This document shows, piece by piece, positions 7,301 to 14,759 of a stretch of DNA of 29,372 bases. Both the position numbers and the translations under genes were made by a program. This stretch comes from CAZJYI01 sp964550025 (GTDB lineage Bacteria; Verrucomicrobiota; Kiritimatiellia; UBA8416; CAYOBW01), in contig CAZJYI010000138.1 of assembly GCA_964550025.1 (NCBI GenBank), positions 1 through 29,372 on the forward strand, in the 5' to 3' direction. The stretch's first letter is position 1; every line of letters begins with the position of its first letter. The notes below the pieces were generated by a model. That model was not told the origin of the DNA. It saw nothing but the letters and a program-made list of their open reading frames with translations, and did not search any database.

Positions 7301-10254
7301 GGACCGAGTTCCGGTACTTCAACCCGCAATGGCTGCACCAGCAGTTGACGCAGAACGAAGAGTATACGATGCTGTTCGCGGACCGTGTCCACCGGCATTG
7401 CTTCAACGACGGCGTGCTGACTGCCGAGAAATGCCGGGAGCGGTTCTCGGTGCGCATGCGGCAGATCGAGCTTGCGATCGTGGCGGAGTCGGCCCGATGG
7501 GGGGATTCCAAGCGCAGCACCCCGTACGACCAGGGGGACTGGAGCAACGCCTGTAACTGGGTGCTGAACACGCATTTCCCCGTTCGCACCGACATCACGG
7601 TGCAGCAGTTGCGTAACCAGGGGTGGTACCCCACCGTGGACGCTCCCGGGCTCAACCGCCACGGGGGGATTGTCCAGAGCGGGTTCCGGGTCATTCCCTC
7701 GGCGGCCGAAGGGACAATCTACTATACGCTGGACGGCAGCGATCCGCGGTTGACCGGTGGCGGGGTCAATCCCAACGCATCGATCATGATTCCCAACGAG
7801 GTGGTCGAGACCCTCGTGGCGCGCGGCGCGACCTGGCGCTATCTCGACAACGGGAGTGACCAGGGAACGAACTGGTACGGAGTGGGGTTTGCCGACGGCG
7901 CATGGCAGAGCGGGCCGGCGCAATTGGGATATGGCGATGGGGACGAGGCCACAGTCGTGTCCTACGGTCCGAACGCCGACGACAAGTACATCACGACCTA
8001 TTTCCGGCGCCACTTCACGGCGACCAACGTGGCCGGCATCACCAAGCTGACGCTGGATCTCGTGCGCGACGACGGGGCGGTCGTCTATCTGAACGGCGAG
8101 GAGGCGCGGCGCGTCAACCTGGCGGCAGGCCCCGTGCTCTACGACACGACAACCATCACGTTTGTCGGCGGCGGCGACGAATCCACGTTCTTCGAATACG
8201 CTCTGGATCCCACCTTCCTCCGTGAAGGTGAGAACGTGGTTGCCGTCGAGATCCATCAGTTCGGCGGCACAAGCTCGGACATCAGCTTTGATCTGGAACT
8301 GAAGGCCACGCGTGATATCAGCGGCAACGCGCTCGTGCTCGAGCATAGTGCGACCGTCAGTGCACGCGCGCATCATAACGGTGAGTGGAGCGCGCGGACC
8401 GAGGCGTTCTTCGCGGTGGGGGATGCGGGGGAACAGCTTCGCGTGACGGAGGTCATGTACAATCCGGACGGGCCGCCGGACGGCAGCCCGTTCAGCGCGG
8501 GCGACTTCGAGTTCATCGAATTCAGGAACGTGGGCAGCACACCCCTCGATCTCGCACGCGTGCGCCTGGTGGAGGGCGTGACCTGCGTTCTCACCAACAT
8601 GGTGCTGCAGACGGGCGAGCTGGCCGTGGCGGTGGCGAACCTCGACGCGTTCGTGAGCCGCTATGACACCAACGGAATGCGCATTGCCGGCATCTACGAC
8701 GGGCAACTCAACAACGGCGGGGAAGCCGTTGGCATCGAAGACCCGTTCGGCGGCACCGTACAGGCGTTCGAGTACGATGACTGGTACGCGGCCGCGGATG
8801 GCGACGGGTACTCGATGATCGTGACGAACGTGTACGCGGACCCGTCGGCGTGGTCGCAGTCCAACGCGTGGTCGGCGGGCGGCATGCGGCTGGGCACGCC
8901 GGGGTGGGACGAGCCCGAGCTGCCGGCGGGGGGCATCGTGGTGAACGAGGTGTTGACGCACACGGACGCCTCCACCGATTGGATCGAGCTCTTCAACGCC
9001 ACCGACGAGGACGTGGATATCGGCGGTTGGCTTCTCAGCGACACCATGACCAATCTTGCCAAGTTCGTAATTCCCGCCGGAACGGTCATCACGGGGGGGA
9101 GCTACGCCGTGTTCACGGCGCGGGACCATTTCGGCAATGGCGGCCATCCCGGTTCCCGCAGAACGTTTGCCTTCAGCGAGCTGGGGGAGGGGGCCTACTT
9201 CAGTTCCGGGGTTGCCGGCGTTCCGAGCGGCTACCGGGAGGGCGCCACATTCGGGGCGGCCGACCGCGAAGTGACCTTCGGTCGTCACGTCCGGAGCGAC
9301 CGGGGCGTCGATTTCGTTGCGATGGCTGCGATCACCGCGGGGGCAAGCAATTCGATGCCCAACGTCGGGCCGGTTGTGATCAACGAGATCATGTACCATC
9401 CGGCCACGGGAGAGTACGAATACGTCGAACTGCGCAACGTGAAGGCTACGAACGTCGCACTCTACGATCCCAGTCATCCGACCAATACCTGGCGTTTCAG
9501 CGGAGGACTCGATTACGCGTTGCCTGAAGGCGCGTCGATTGCCGGCGGTGGATATGCTCTCGTAGTGCCGACGCCGCCGGCGTTCTTCAGGTCGCGATAC
9601 GGCGTGCCGGCCTCTGTGCCCGTGTACGGCCCCTATACCGGCGCGCTGAACAATGCCGGCGAGAGCATCAAGCTGCGCAAGCCGGGCGATCCGGAAGAGG
9701 ACGGCACCGTGCCGTACGTTCTGGCGGACCGCGTCAAGTACAACGACAAGCTCCCCTGGCCGCCGGGGGCGGACGGTACCGGGGCCGCGTTGGAGAAACG
9801 GTCTTTCCTGGCGTACGGGAACGATCCCGCTAGCTGGGGAACGTCGCGCTTTGCCGAGGGAACGCCGGGGACGGGCGTTGCGCTGGCTCCCCGCTGGTGG
9901 CTCAGGCTGCACGGCTGGACGAACGACTTTGACGTGGCCGAGCGCAACGATGCCGACGGCGACGGGATGGCGACATGGCAGGAGTTCGTCGCCGGCAGCG
10001 TGCCGACCAGTGCCGCCAGCGTGCTCAGCTTGCGGCTGTCGCGCGACGCGGGGGCGGGCGGGCACCGCCTGGAATGGCAGGGCGCGTCGGGCCGACGCTA
10101 CAGCATCCAGGCGACGGACCAACTGGTCCAGCCCTTTGCCGACCTTCCCGGTTATGAGAGCATTCCCGGAACAAACGGCGTGATGTCCGTGCGCACGACA
10201 GGCACCAACAGCACCAGGCTGCTCCGCCTGAAGGCCGAAGTGAGCGGGTTGTAG
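4399..10254 (+). CDS. Giant secreted CotH kinase-like protein with four lamin-tail domains
   Basis: Encodes 1951 residues from ATG 4399; upstream in-frame codons lack a signal peptide, whereas this start gives one (LILVLLLAMPAAVGLRAAP). Approximate layout: lamin-tail domain 26-134; PA14/galactose-binding-like beta-sandwiches 160-505 (NSDDGFRLTV, MRYEDGFTAWLNG); chitobiase C-terminal-type domain 555-608 (IVYTTDGSTPSRG); CotH domain 660-965 (GLRIRGGFSR, NDSRNTMVREVWNRDL, YHLYINGHYWGLYQTQER, TLYN...); a second chitobiase C-terminal domain from 1098, interrupted by a galactose-binding-like module (1138-1305); lamin-tail domains at 1345-1465, 1513-1600 and 1658-1765; and a C-terminal module from 1831 with a calcium-type DADGDGMATWQEF loop. 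Eukaryotic and spore-coat CotH proteins are protein kinases; activity here is untested. Likely a cell-surface or secreted protein acting on or binding polysaccharide. Confidence 0.9.
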   Translation: MPFSRHNLILVLLLAMPAAVGLRAAPVISEFMAANDTTLRDEDGDYPDWIEIFNPDTADVSLDGWYLTDDADDLTKWRFPAETLEAGTFLVVFASGKDRAVAGEELHADFRLSADGEYLALVRPDGSNVVSSFAPEYPPQLDDVSYGPEFSSESLLAEDATLAYRVPTATDPSDWHAPGFDDSAWPRGEQGLGFSATAEGFSVRVVRSWYTPGTVAEAETILSTPSYQSSVDTEMAFTINYINTGGEGHYGNNRTFPGMTIGSDVNNFAVEATARIVIPTAGQWTFGVNSDDGFRLTVSNATASFMVEFDGTRGPGDSFDTFDVPVAGAYDLRLVFFEAGGGAGVELFASPGSHSAFVAQSFRLIGDSAGGGLATVGLSQNLRTDVSGVMQGVNASLRARAAFTVAEPDAFDSVVVRMRYEDGFTAWLNGVGLASDHSPRFPEWNASALTNRPLGAAVLARDFPLAGGGGALQAGLNTVAVQGLNDAVGDGDFLLQVAVVGATLGTTNFYFSSPSAGGPNPVGSQLGYVAEVDFSVERCLTNAAFLLALSNATEQAEIVYTTDGSTPSRGNGTVYTSPFSVSGTSTIRARAYRAGYDPSPVMTHTYVFPSDVLTQSPSGETPGAGWPGSSVNGQVVDYGMDPDIVSSGEYGHLVEPGLRAVPTISVVTDLENLFDPSTGIYVNAGQQGVSWERRASVELIHPDGTEGFHINAGLRIRGGFSRSDGNPKHAFRLLFREEYGAAKLRYPLFGDEGVDSFDNVDLRTSQNYSWSFQNDSRNTMVREVWNRDLQRAMGQPYTRSRYYHLYINGHYWGLYQTQERAEASFAESYFGGDKSEYDVVKVETTAGYTIKATDGDLDAWEHLWGLATTGFVANADYYRVLGLNPDGSRNPAYPVLVDPYNLADYMIATYYAGDLDSPISNFLGNNRPNNMYTLYNRVNPDGFKSFRHDGEHTLLDNNRDRTGPWPAGTEFRYFNPQWLHQQLTQNEEYTMLFADRVHRHCFNDGVLTAEKCRERFSVRMRQIELAIVAESARWGDSKRSTPYDQGDWSNACNWVLNTHFPVRTDITVQQLRNQGWYPTVDAPGLNRHGGIVQSGFRVIPSAAEGTIYYTLDGSDPRLTGGGVNPNASIMIPNEVVETLVARGATWRYLDNGSDQGTNWYGVGFADGAWQSGPAQLGYGDGDEATVVSYGPNADDKYITTYFRRHFTATNVAGITKLTLDLVRDDGAVVYLNGEEARRVNLAAGPVLYDTTTITFVGGGDESTFFEYALDPTFLREGENVVAVEIHQFGGTSSDISFDLELKATRDISGNALVLEHSATVSARAHHNGEWSARTEAFFAVGDAGEQLRVTEVMYNPDGPPDGSPFSAGDFEFIEFRNVGSTPLDLARVRLVEGVTCVLTNMVLQTGELAVAVANLDAFVSRYDTNGMRIAGIYDGQLNNGGEAVGIEDPFGGTVQAFEYDDWYAAADGDGYSMIVTNVYADPSAWSQSNAWSAGGMRLGTPGWDEPELPAGGIVVNEVLTHTDASTDWIELFNATDEDVDIGGWLLSDTMTNLAKFVIPAGTVITGGSYAVFTARDHFGNGGHPGSRRTFAFSELGEGAYFSSGVAGVPSGYREGATFGAADREVTFGRHVRSDRGVDFVAMAAITAGASNSMPNVGPVVINEIMYHPATGEYEYVELRNVKATNVALYDPSHPTNTWRFSGGLDYALPEGASIAGGGYALVVPTPPAFFRSRYGVPASVPVYGPYTGALNNAGESIKLRKPGDPEEDGTVPYVLADRVKYNDKLPWPPGADGTGAALEKRSFLAYGNDPASWGTSRFAEGTPGTGVALAPRWWLRLHGWTNDFDVAERNDADGDGMATWQEFVAGSVPTSAASVLSLRLSRDAGAGGHRLEWQGASGRRYSIQATDQLVQPFADLPGYESIPGTNGVMSVRTTGTNSTRLLRLKAEVSGL

Positions 10255-10345
10255 CATTCTGTAGCAACAGCCCGCACGGCGGTCCGCCGAGCGCCCCCCG
10301 TGTAGGGCGGCGCCGGGATGCGTGAACGCCGCGGGATGTGCGCGG

Positions 10346-11083
10346 CTACCCCTCCTGCTCGCTGAGCTCGCGCAGACGCTGCGCGTGCGAGCGTTCCTCG
10401 GACGCGAGACTCTCGAAGGTGTGTTTGAGCGTGGGAACAGGTGTCAATGCGGCCAATTCCTCGTAGAAACCGGCCATGGCCTCCTCGTGGCGGATGGCGT
10501 GTTCCAGCACGGGTTCCCCGCCGGTTGCCACGTTGTGCCGCAGCCCGCGGCGCGAGGACATCTCGGATTCACCCGGACCGTGCAGGAGGACGTCCGTTGC
10601 ACCGGCGGCGGCATCGCGCAGGTGGAGCAGGTGTCTGGCTTCCTCTTCTGCAAGCAGGGAAAACACCTCCCGGTGTGAAGGATGTGCCGTGGATTCTGCA
10701 AGGCTCCGGTAGTCAAGCGAGGCGGCTTCCTCGAACTCTGCGGCCAGGCGCAGAATCGCACGGCTCATGACGCCCGTGGGCGGGCGCACGGCGGCCCCGG
10801 CCGTCGGCACAAGCGTGGTACGCAGGATGAGGATTCCGAACAGGATGAACAGTATGGCGGCCGTGATCTTGATTGCGCGCTCGGGTACGACCCGCGTGAG
10901 TGCGGATCCGAACAGGACGGCCACGAGCGTCGAGAGCACGAGCGCACACGACGCCGCGGCGAAGACGACCCATTTGGCCCCGCCGGATTCGGCCGTGCGA
11001 GCCATGGCCGCAAGTTGCGTCTTGTCTCCGAGCTCGGCAACGAATATCAGCAGAAACGTGCTGAAAAACAGTCGGTAGTCCAT
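10346..11083 (-). CDS. UPF0016/GDT1 half-transporter fused to a rubrerythrin-like domain
   Basis: Encodes 245 residues. Residues 1-92 match one repeat of the UPF0016/GDT1 (TMEM165) cation transporter family: the ELGDKTQ signature at 17-23 inside the first membrane helix, further helices at about 39-60 and 72-90. Family members normally carry two such repeats and export Mn2+ or Ca2+. Residues 110-240 form a four-helix ferritin/rubrerythrin-like domain with both diiron half-motifs: glutamates at 116-119 with E148-A-R-H151, and E200/E201 with E230-R-S-H233. The single repeat would have to dimerise. The design recalls MbfA, in which a ferritin-like domain is joined to a VIT1-type iron exporter, so I infer metal sensing or oxidation coupled to Mn/Fe export. 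It has an AGGAAAGGA ribosome-binding region and its own promoter. Confidence 0.85.
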   Translation of the reverse strand: MDYRLFFSTFLLIFVAELGDKTQLAAMARTAESGGAKWVVFAAASCALVLSTLVAVLFGSALTRVVPERAIKITAAILFILFGILILRTTLVPTAGAAVRPPTGVMSRAILRLAAEFEEAASLDYRSLAESTAHPSHREVFSLLAEEEARHLLHLRDAAAGATDVLLHGPGESEMSSRRGLRHNVATGGEPVLEHAIRHEEAMAGFYEELAALTPVPTLKHTFESLASEERSHAQRLRELSEQEG

Positions 11084-11120
11084 TCCGTCAGGTCCTTTCC
11101 TCTATCTGGCATTCGTCGCC

Positions 11121-11150
11121 AGTGTAGCAGATCCGGGTGTTTGCCGCCAA
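11121..11150 (-). promoter_or_regulatory. Putative promoter of the UPF0016-rubrerythrin gene
   Basis: Read on the minus strand: TTGGCG (11150-11145), an 18-nt spacer, then TACACT (11126-11121) preceded by TGC, forming an extended -10 element. It lies about 40 nt upstream of the start codon. Confidence 0.55.
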
Positions 11151-11275
11151 AAGTGCTTCACAAACTGTTGCGCATACCCTATGCTGGCGCCAGTGGTGAA
11201 ACAAATTCGCGATCGCCATGACTCCGTGTCACGGACCGTCCCGACACAGGACGGTGAACCATGCAAGGGGGTGTT

Positions 11276-11779
11276 ATGAGCAACAAGACGGACTCGAAAC
11301 ATGGGATGAGCCTGGTTGTCAAGACAGCCGCCGGGTGGCTGGCGGGAGCCATCCTGCTCTTCGGCCTCTACCTCGTGGTCTATGGCCACGATACGCCGGG
11401 AGGCGGTTTCGCCGGCGGCGTGGCCATTGCCGGCGGGTACATCCTCCTGACCCTGGCCCGGGGGCAGGCGTTTGCCATGCGCGGCCTGGGCGAGCGCCCG
11501 ATGGCCGTGTTGGCCAGCATGGGGGCCATTCTCTTTCTGGGGCTTGCGGTGGCCGGGCTGATCGTGGGCGATGTCTTCTTCGAGAGCTTCATCGCTCCTC
11601 CGGAGGAGGCGGCCCACGGCCCGTTCACTGCCGTCTTCGTGCTGCTTTGCGAGGTCGGTGTCGCGCTGGTTGTGGCCATGTCGCTGTTCGGCGTCTTCAC
11701 CGTGTTGGCGCGCACGCGAATCGTGCGAGGGCAGGATGCCGGCCGGGACGTGGCGTCATCGTCGCCTGAGGGGCGTTGA
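11276..11779 (+). CDS. MnhB/MrpB-like membrane subunit, orphan
   Basis: Encodes 167 residues. The start is ATG 11276, which has AAGGGGG 4-5 nt upstream; the ATG at 11261 lies before that site. Four membrane helices are visible, and the signature GLYLVVYGHDTPGGGFAGG of the MnhB domain (subunit B of Mrp-type Na+/H+ antiporters, also found in membrane-bound hydrogenases) sits at about residues 30-48. In known Mrp complexes this subunit works only with subunits A and C-G, none of which are in this window. The gene is immediately followed by, and its stop overlaps a possible TTG start of, a sulfatase gene, which is an odd partner. It may be a relic, or it may join a complex encoded elsewhere. The fold assignment is firm, the role is not. 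Confidence 0.82.
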   Translation: MSNKTDSKHGMSLVVKTAAGWLAGAILLFGLYLVVYGHDTPGGGFAGGVAIAGGYILLTLARGQAFAMRGLGERPMAVLASMGAILFLGLAVAGLIVGDVFFESFIAPPEEAAHGPFTAVFVLLCEVGVALVVAMSLFGVFTVLARTRIVRGQDAGRDVASSSPEGR

Positions 11780-11784
11780 CCGCC

Positions 11785-13770
11785 ATGGTGCAATGCAAAG
11801 GACTGACCGTGCGGCGCTTGAGTGCTTTCGCGTGTTTCCTGATTGTGATGTGGTCCGCTTCGGCTGCGGAGAAGCGGCGTCCAAACGTCATCTTTATCCT
11901 GGCCGACGATCTCGGGTGGAGCGACACCACGCTGTACGGGCACACCCGGCTCTATGAAACTCCCGGCATCGAGCGGCTGGCCAGACGCGGGATGACCTTC
12001 ACCCGCGCCTACGCCGCCAGCCCGTTGTGTTCGCCGACGCGCTCGAGCATCCTGACCGGACGCAACCCGGCGCGTACGGGGCTTACCGCCCCGGTCTGCC
12101 ACACTCCGAAGGTGGTTATGGAGCCCACCATCACGGCCAGGGCGAATCCTGCCGACAAGGCGCGCTCGGCCGTTTCGGTGTCGCGGCTCGACACCGCGTA
12201 CCCGACACTGGGCGGCCGCTTGTGCGACGGCGGCTACGCCACCGGCCATTTCGGCAAGTGGCACCTCGGCAACGAGCCGCACAGCCCGTTGGAGCACGGC
12301 TTTGACGTGGACATACCCCATTGGCCCGGCCCAGGGCCGGCGGGCAGCTTTGTCGCTCCTTGGCGCTATCCGAGGTTCAAGGCCAACCGTCCCAGAGAGC
12401 ACATCGAAGACCGCATGGCCGAGGAGGCCGTCAGGTGGCTCAAGTCCGTGGCGGGTGAGAAGCCGTTCTACATGAACTACTGGCAGTTCTCCGTGCATGC
12501 GCCCTTTGATGCCAAGGAGGAGTTGATCGCGCGCTACCGCGAGAAGATTGATGTCAAGAGCCCGCAGCGCTCACCCACCTATGCGGCCATGGTTCATTCC
12601 CTGGATGATGCTGTGGGCGCTCTGCTCGACGCCGTCGATGCCGCGGGGCTTGCCGACCGCACGATCATCATCTTCACTTCGGACAATGGCGGCAACATGT
12701 ACAACGGGATTCGCGAGACGGACACGGATGGCAAGGAGTTCATCTGCGCGCCGACGAGCAATGCCCCTTTGCGTGGCGGCAAGGCGACGATGTTCGAGGG
12801 AGGCATCCGCGTCCCCTGCATCGTGGTCTGGCCGGGGGTGACGGAGCCGGGCAGCCGTAGCGACGAGATCATCCAGAGCACGGATTTCTATCCGACAATG
12901 CTGGGGATGCTGGGCCTGCCGTTGCCGGCGGACTACGCGCTCGACGGCATCGACATCGCGCCTGCGCTGCGCGGCGGCAAGCTCGAGCGCGAGGCCGTGT
13001 TCACGTACTTCCCGCACAGTCCGGGCGTGCCGGACTGGCTCCCGCCCTCGATGGCTGTCCATTCCGGTGACTGGAAGCTGATCCGCCTGTTCCACCAGGG
13101 CGAGGATGGGGCGCACGACTACCTGCTCTACAACCTGGCCGAGGATATCGGCGAGCGCAACAACCTGGCCCGGCGGCATCCCGAGAAGGTCGCCGAGCTG
13201 GATCGGCTGATGGAGAGCTACATCCGGGATGCCGGAACCGTCGTTTCGCTGCCGAACCCGGCGTTCGACCCGGCGAAGTACCGTCCCGAGGACATCGGCG
13301 TTCAAAAAGGCGGATTGCGCGTTTCACGCCGACCGCACAGCAGCGAGCCCGGGGGCACGGCGAAAGGCAAAACCGCCGTCGGCGGCTGGCGGTCCAGGGG
13401 CAAGACGGCGGGATTGCGGATCGAGAAGGGCGAGCTGGTTGTGCATTCCACGGCGGGCGATCCGTGGATTACGGCGAAGATCGACCCGCCTCTCGAGGGG
13501 CCGTTCGTGCTGGAGTTTGAAATGATGGCCGCCTCGGGCGGGCCCTGCGTGGTCTTTGGAGGCTGGAACGGCGGCGGGTTCAAACCCGGAACCTACATCG
13601 AGGCCTTGGAAGGCGAACCACGCGCATGGCACCCCGGTCGCGCCGAGCTGCCCGCTGGCGGAAAGCTGACCAGTCTGCGCATCGATCCGCCGGGCGCCAT
13701 CGGCACCACGCGACTCCGCCGGATCAGGCTGAAGGGCGGGGCAGGGCAAGTACTCAAGTCCTGGTTCTGA
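11785..13770 (+). CDS. Secreted type I sulfatase with extra C-terminal domain
   Basis: Encodes 661 residues from ATG 11785; a TTG at 11776 is possible but too close to the GAGGGG ribosome-binding site. Signal peptide at about 1-28. The formylglycine signature CSPTRS lies at 82-87 (Cys82 is the residue converted), metal ligands at Asp41-Asp42 (ADDLGW), GHFGKWHLG provides active-site Lys/His, and SDNGG at about 300 completes the metal site. It therefore needs an anaerobic or aerobic sulfatase-maturing enzyme, not seen here. The catalytic part ends near residue 490. The remaining about 170 residues include a beta-rich segment (GPFVLEFEMMAASGGPCVVFGGWNG) resembling a carbohydrate-binding sandwich. 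The likely substrate is a sulfated polysaccharide such as an algal or mucin glycan; the exact one cannot be read from sequence. Confidence 0.93.
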   Translation: MVQCKGLTVRRLSAFACFLIVMWSASAAEKRRPNVIFILADDLGWSDTTLYGHTRLYETPGIERLARRGMTFTRAYAASPLCSPTRSSILTGRNPARTGLTAPVCHTPKVVMEPTITARANPADKARSAVSVSRLDTAYPTLGGRLCDGGYATGHFGKWHLGNEPHSPLEHGFDVDIPHWPGPGPAGSFVAPWRYPRFKANRPREHIEDRMAEEAVRWLKSVAGEKPFYMNYWQFSVHAPFDAKEELIARYREKIDVKSPQRSPTYAAMVHSLDDAVGALLDAVDAAGLADRTIIIFTSDNGGNMYNGIRETDTDGKEFICAPTSNAPLRGGKATMFEGGIRVPCIVVWPGVTEPGSRSDEIIQSTDFYPTMLGMLGLPLPADYALDGIDIAPALRGGKLEREAVFTYFPHSPGVPDWLPPSMAVHSGDWKLIRLFHQGEDGAHDYLLYNLAEDIGERNNLARRHPEKVAELDRLMESYIRDAGTVVSLPNPAFDPAKYRPEDIGVQKGGLRVSRRPHSSEPGGTAKGKTAVGGWRSRGKTAGLRIEKGELVVHSTAGDPWITAKIDPPLEGPFVLEFEMMAASGGPCVVFGGWNGGGFKPGTYIEALEGEPRAWHPGRAELPAGGKLTSLRIDPPGAIGTTRLRRIRLKGGAGQVLKSWF

Positions 13771-13805
13771 TGCAGCTCCGCCGAATGCGGTTTGGGCGCC
13801 CGTAG

Positions 13806-13824
13806 GACGGGTTTGTAACCCGTC
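13806..13824. terminator. Hairpin between convergent genes
   Basis: GACGGGTT/AACCCGTC, a perfect 8-bp stem with a 3-nt loop, lies between the sulfatase stop and the stop of the convergent small gene. It may end transcription from both sides. It also looks like a dispersed GTAGGACGGG...CCCGTC repeat word I have seen in related genomes. Confidence 0.5.
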
Positions 13825-13835
13825 TTCCCAGTCCT

Positions 13836-14081
13836 TTAGCGCCCCTTGACGAGGAACCAGTCGTCGTACGCCAGGTCGTGCTTCAGCAGATGCTCCTGCC
13901 CGTCGCCGCCCCTGACCTTGAAGTAGTCCGCTTCAGGCCACTCTGGATCCCGCCCGGCCTCGTGCCAGCGGTCCAGCACCTCCTTGACCTCGACGCTCAT
14001 GCCATGCCGCCAGAACCGTAGCGGCGTCTCGTCCGCCTTGTACCCGGCGTAGCACTCGACCTGGATGGGGTGCAGTTCCAT
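13836..14081 (-). CDS. Small conserved cytoplasmic protein
   Basis: Encodes 81 residues starting MELHPIQVECYAGYKADE; the frame is open further upstream into the endonuclease V gene, but this ATG has an AGGGAG ribosome-binding site and a conserved-looking N-terminus. The pattern VECYAGYKADETPLRF, followed by VEVKEVLDRW, a DYFKVR strand, and a closing HDLAYDDWFLV, matches a small beta-rich family I have met in other bacteria, annotated only as hypothetical. There is no signal peptide or membrane segment. It starts 11 nt after the nfi stop and so is probably co-transcribed with it. A link to DNA repair would be inferred from position only. Confidence 0.75.
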   Translation of the reverse strand: MELHPIQVECYAGYKADETPLRFWRHGMSVEVKEVLDRWHEAGRDPEWPEADYFKVRGGDGQEHLLKHDLAYDDWFLVKGR

Positions 14082-14092
14082 GGCGTCGCTCC

Positions 14093-14758
14093 CTACCCCG
14101 AACACAGCCGGTGCGCCCGCCGGGTGGTTTCCGGCAGGCGGTAGCGCGTGACGCACTGCATGACCAGGTTGCGGGCCGTACTCAGAGAGACCTTGTGGCC
14201 GACAGAGACGTACATCGGTTTGACATCCGTACGTGTCCGCAAGACGATTCCGATCTGTTCGCCGCCGTCCACCAGGGGGACGCTTCGCCCCTTCTGTCTC
14301 GGTACGGCGGCGTGCGCGCCGGTCAGTCGTGATTTGGCCGCGCCTACGGTTGGGATATCGAGCGCCAGGCCGAGGTGCGACGCCAGGCCCATGCGCCGGG
14401 GGTGCGCAATGCCCTGTCCGTCACAGAGGATCACGTCCGGGAGCTGCCCGACCTGCTCCATGGCCAACAGCGCGGCGGGCACTTCGCGGAACGACAGCAG
14501 CCCCGGCACGTAGGGGAACGTCGTGGACGTCCTGACGACATGGGATTCGCAGGGAGCCAGGCCGGGGAAGGTCAGTACAACCACCGCGGCCTTGGTGGTT
14601 TGACCGCCGTTTTCGAACCCGATGTCGATCCCGGCGACGTGGCGAATGGCCGCGGGCAGAACGTCTTCCATGACGACGCGGGAGCGTAGCGTCTCCTGCA
14701 GCGCCTTGGCCTCGGCGATGCTGACATTCCAGTCGTGCAGTTCCGGGAAGCGGCTCAT
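14093..14758 (-). CDS. nfi: Endonuclease V (deoxyinosine 3' endonuclease)
   Basis: Encodes 221 residues, the usual family length. Endonuclease V nicks DNA at the second phosphodiester bond 3' of deoxyinosine, starting repair of deaminated adenine. All key sites are present: Asp45 in AGIDIGF, Tyr83 in FPYVPG, Glu92 in LSFREVPA, Asp113 in LCDGQG, and the C-terminal histidine His216, matching the catalytic Asp, wedge Tyr, Glu, Asp and His of the Thermotoga enzyme. The block GIAHPRRMGLASHLGL and K142 in VGAAKSRL are also typical. It starts 1 nt after the stop of the upstream agarase-like gene, so the two share a transcript. No unusual features. Confidence 0.95.
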   Translation of the reverse strand: MSRFPELHDWNVSIAEAKALQETLRSRVVMEDVLPAAIRHVAGIDIGFENGGQTTKAAVVVLTFPGLAPCESHVVRTSTTFPYVPGLLSFREVPAALLAMEQVGQLPDVILCDGQGIAHPRRMGLASHLGLALDIPTVGAAKSRLTGAHAAVPRQKGRSVPLVDGGEQIGIVLRTRTDVKPMYVSVGHKVSLSTARNLVMQCVTRYRLPETTRRAHRLCSG

Positions 14759-14759
14759 G

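Noticed and set aside
6286..10257. A 1323-codon open frame on the minus strand
   Set aside because: It is antisense to the CotH/lamin-tail gene, has no recognisable domains and is rich in Arg/His/Val/Pro, as expected for the complement of a GC-rich gene with strong third-position bias. The sense frame has clear domains.
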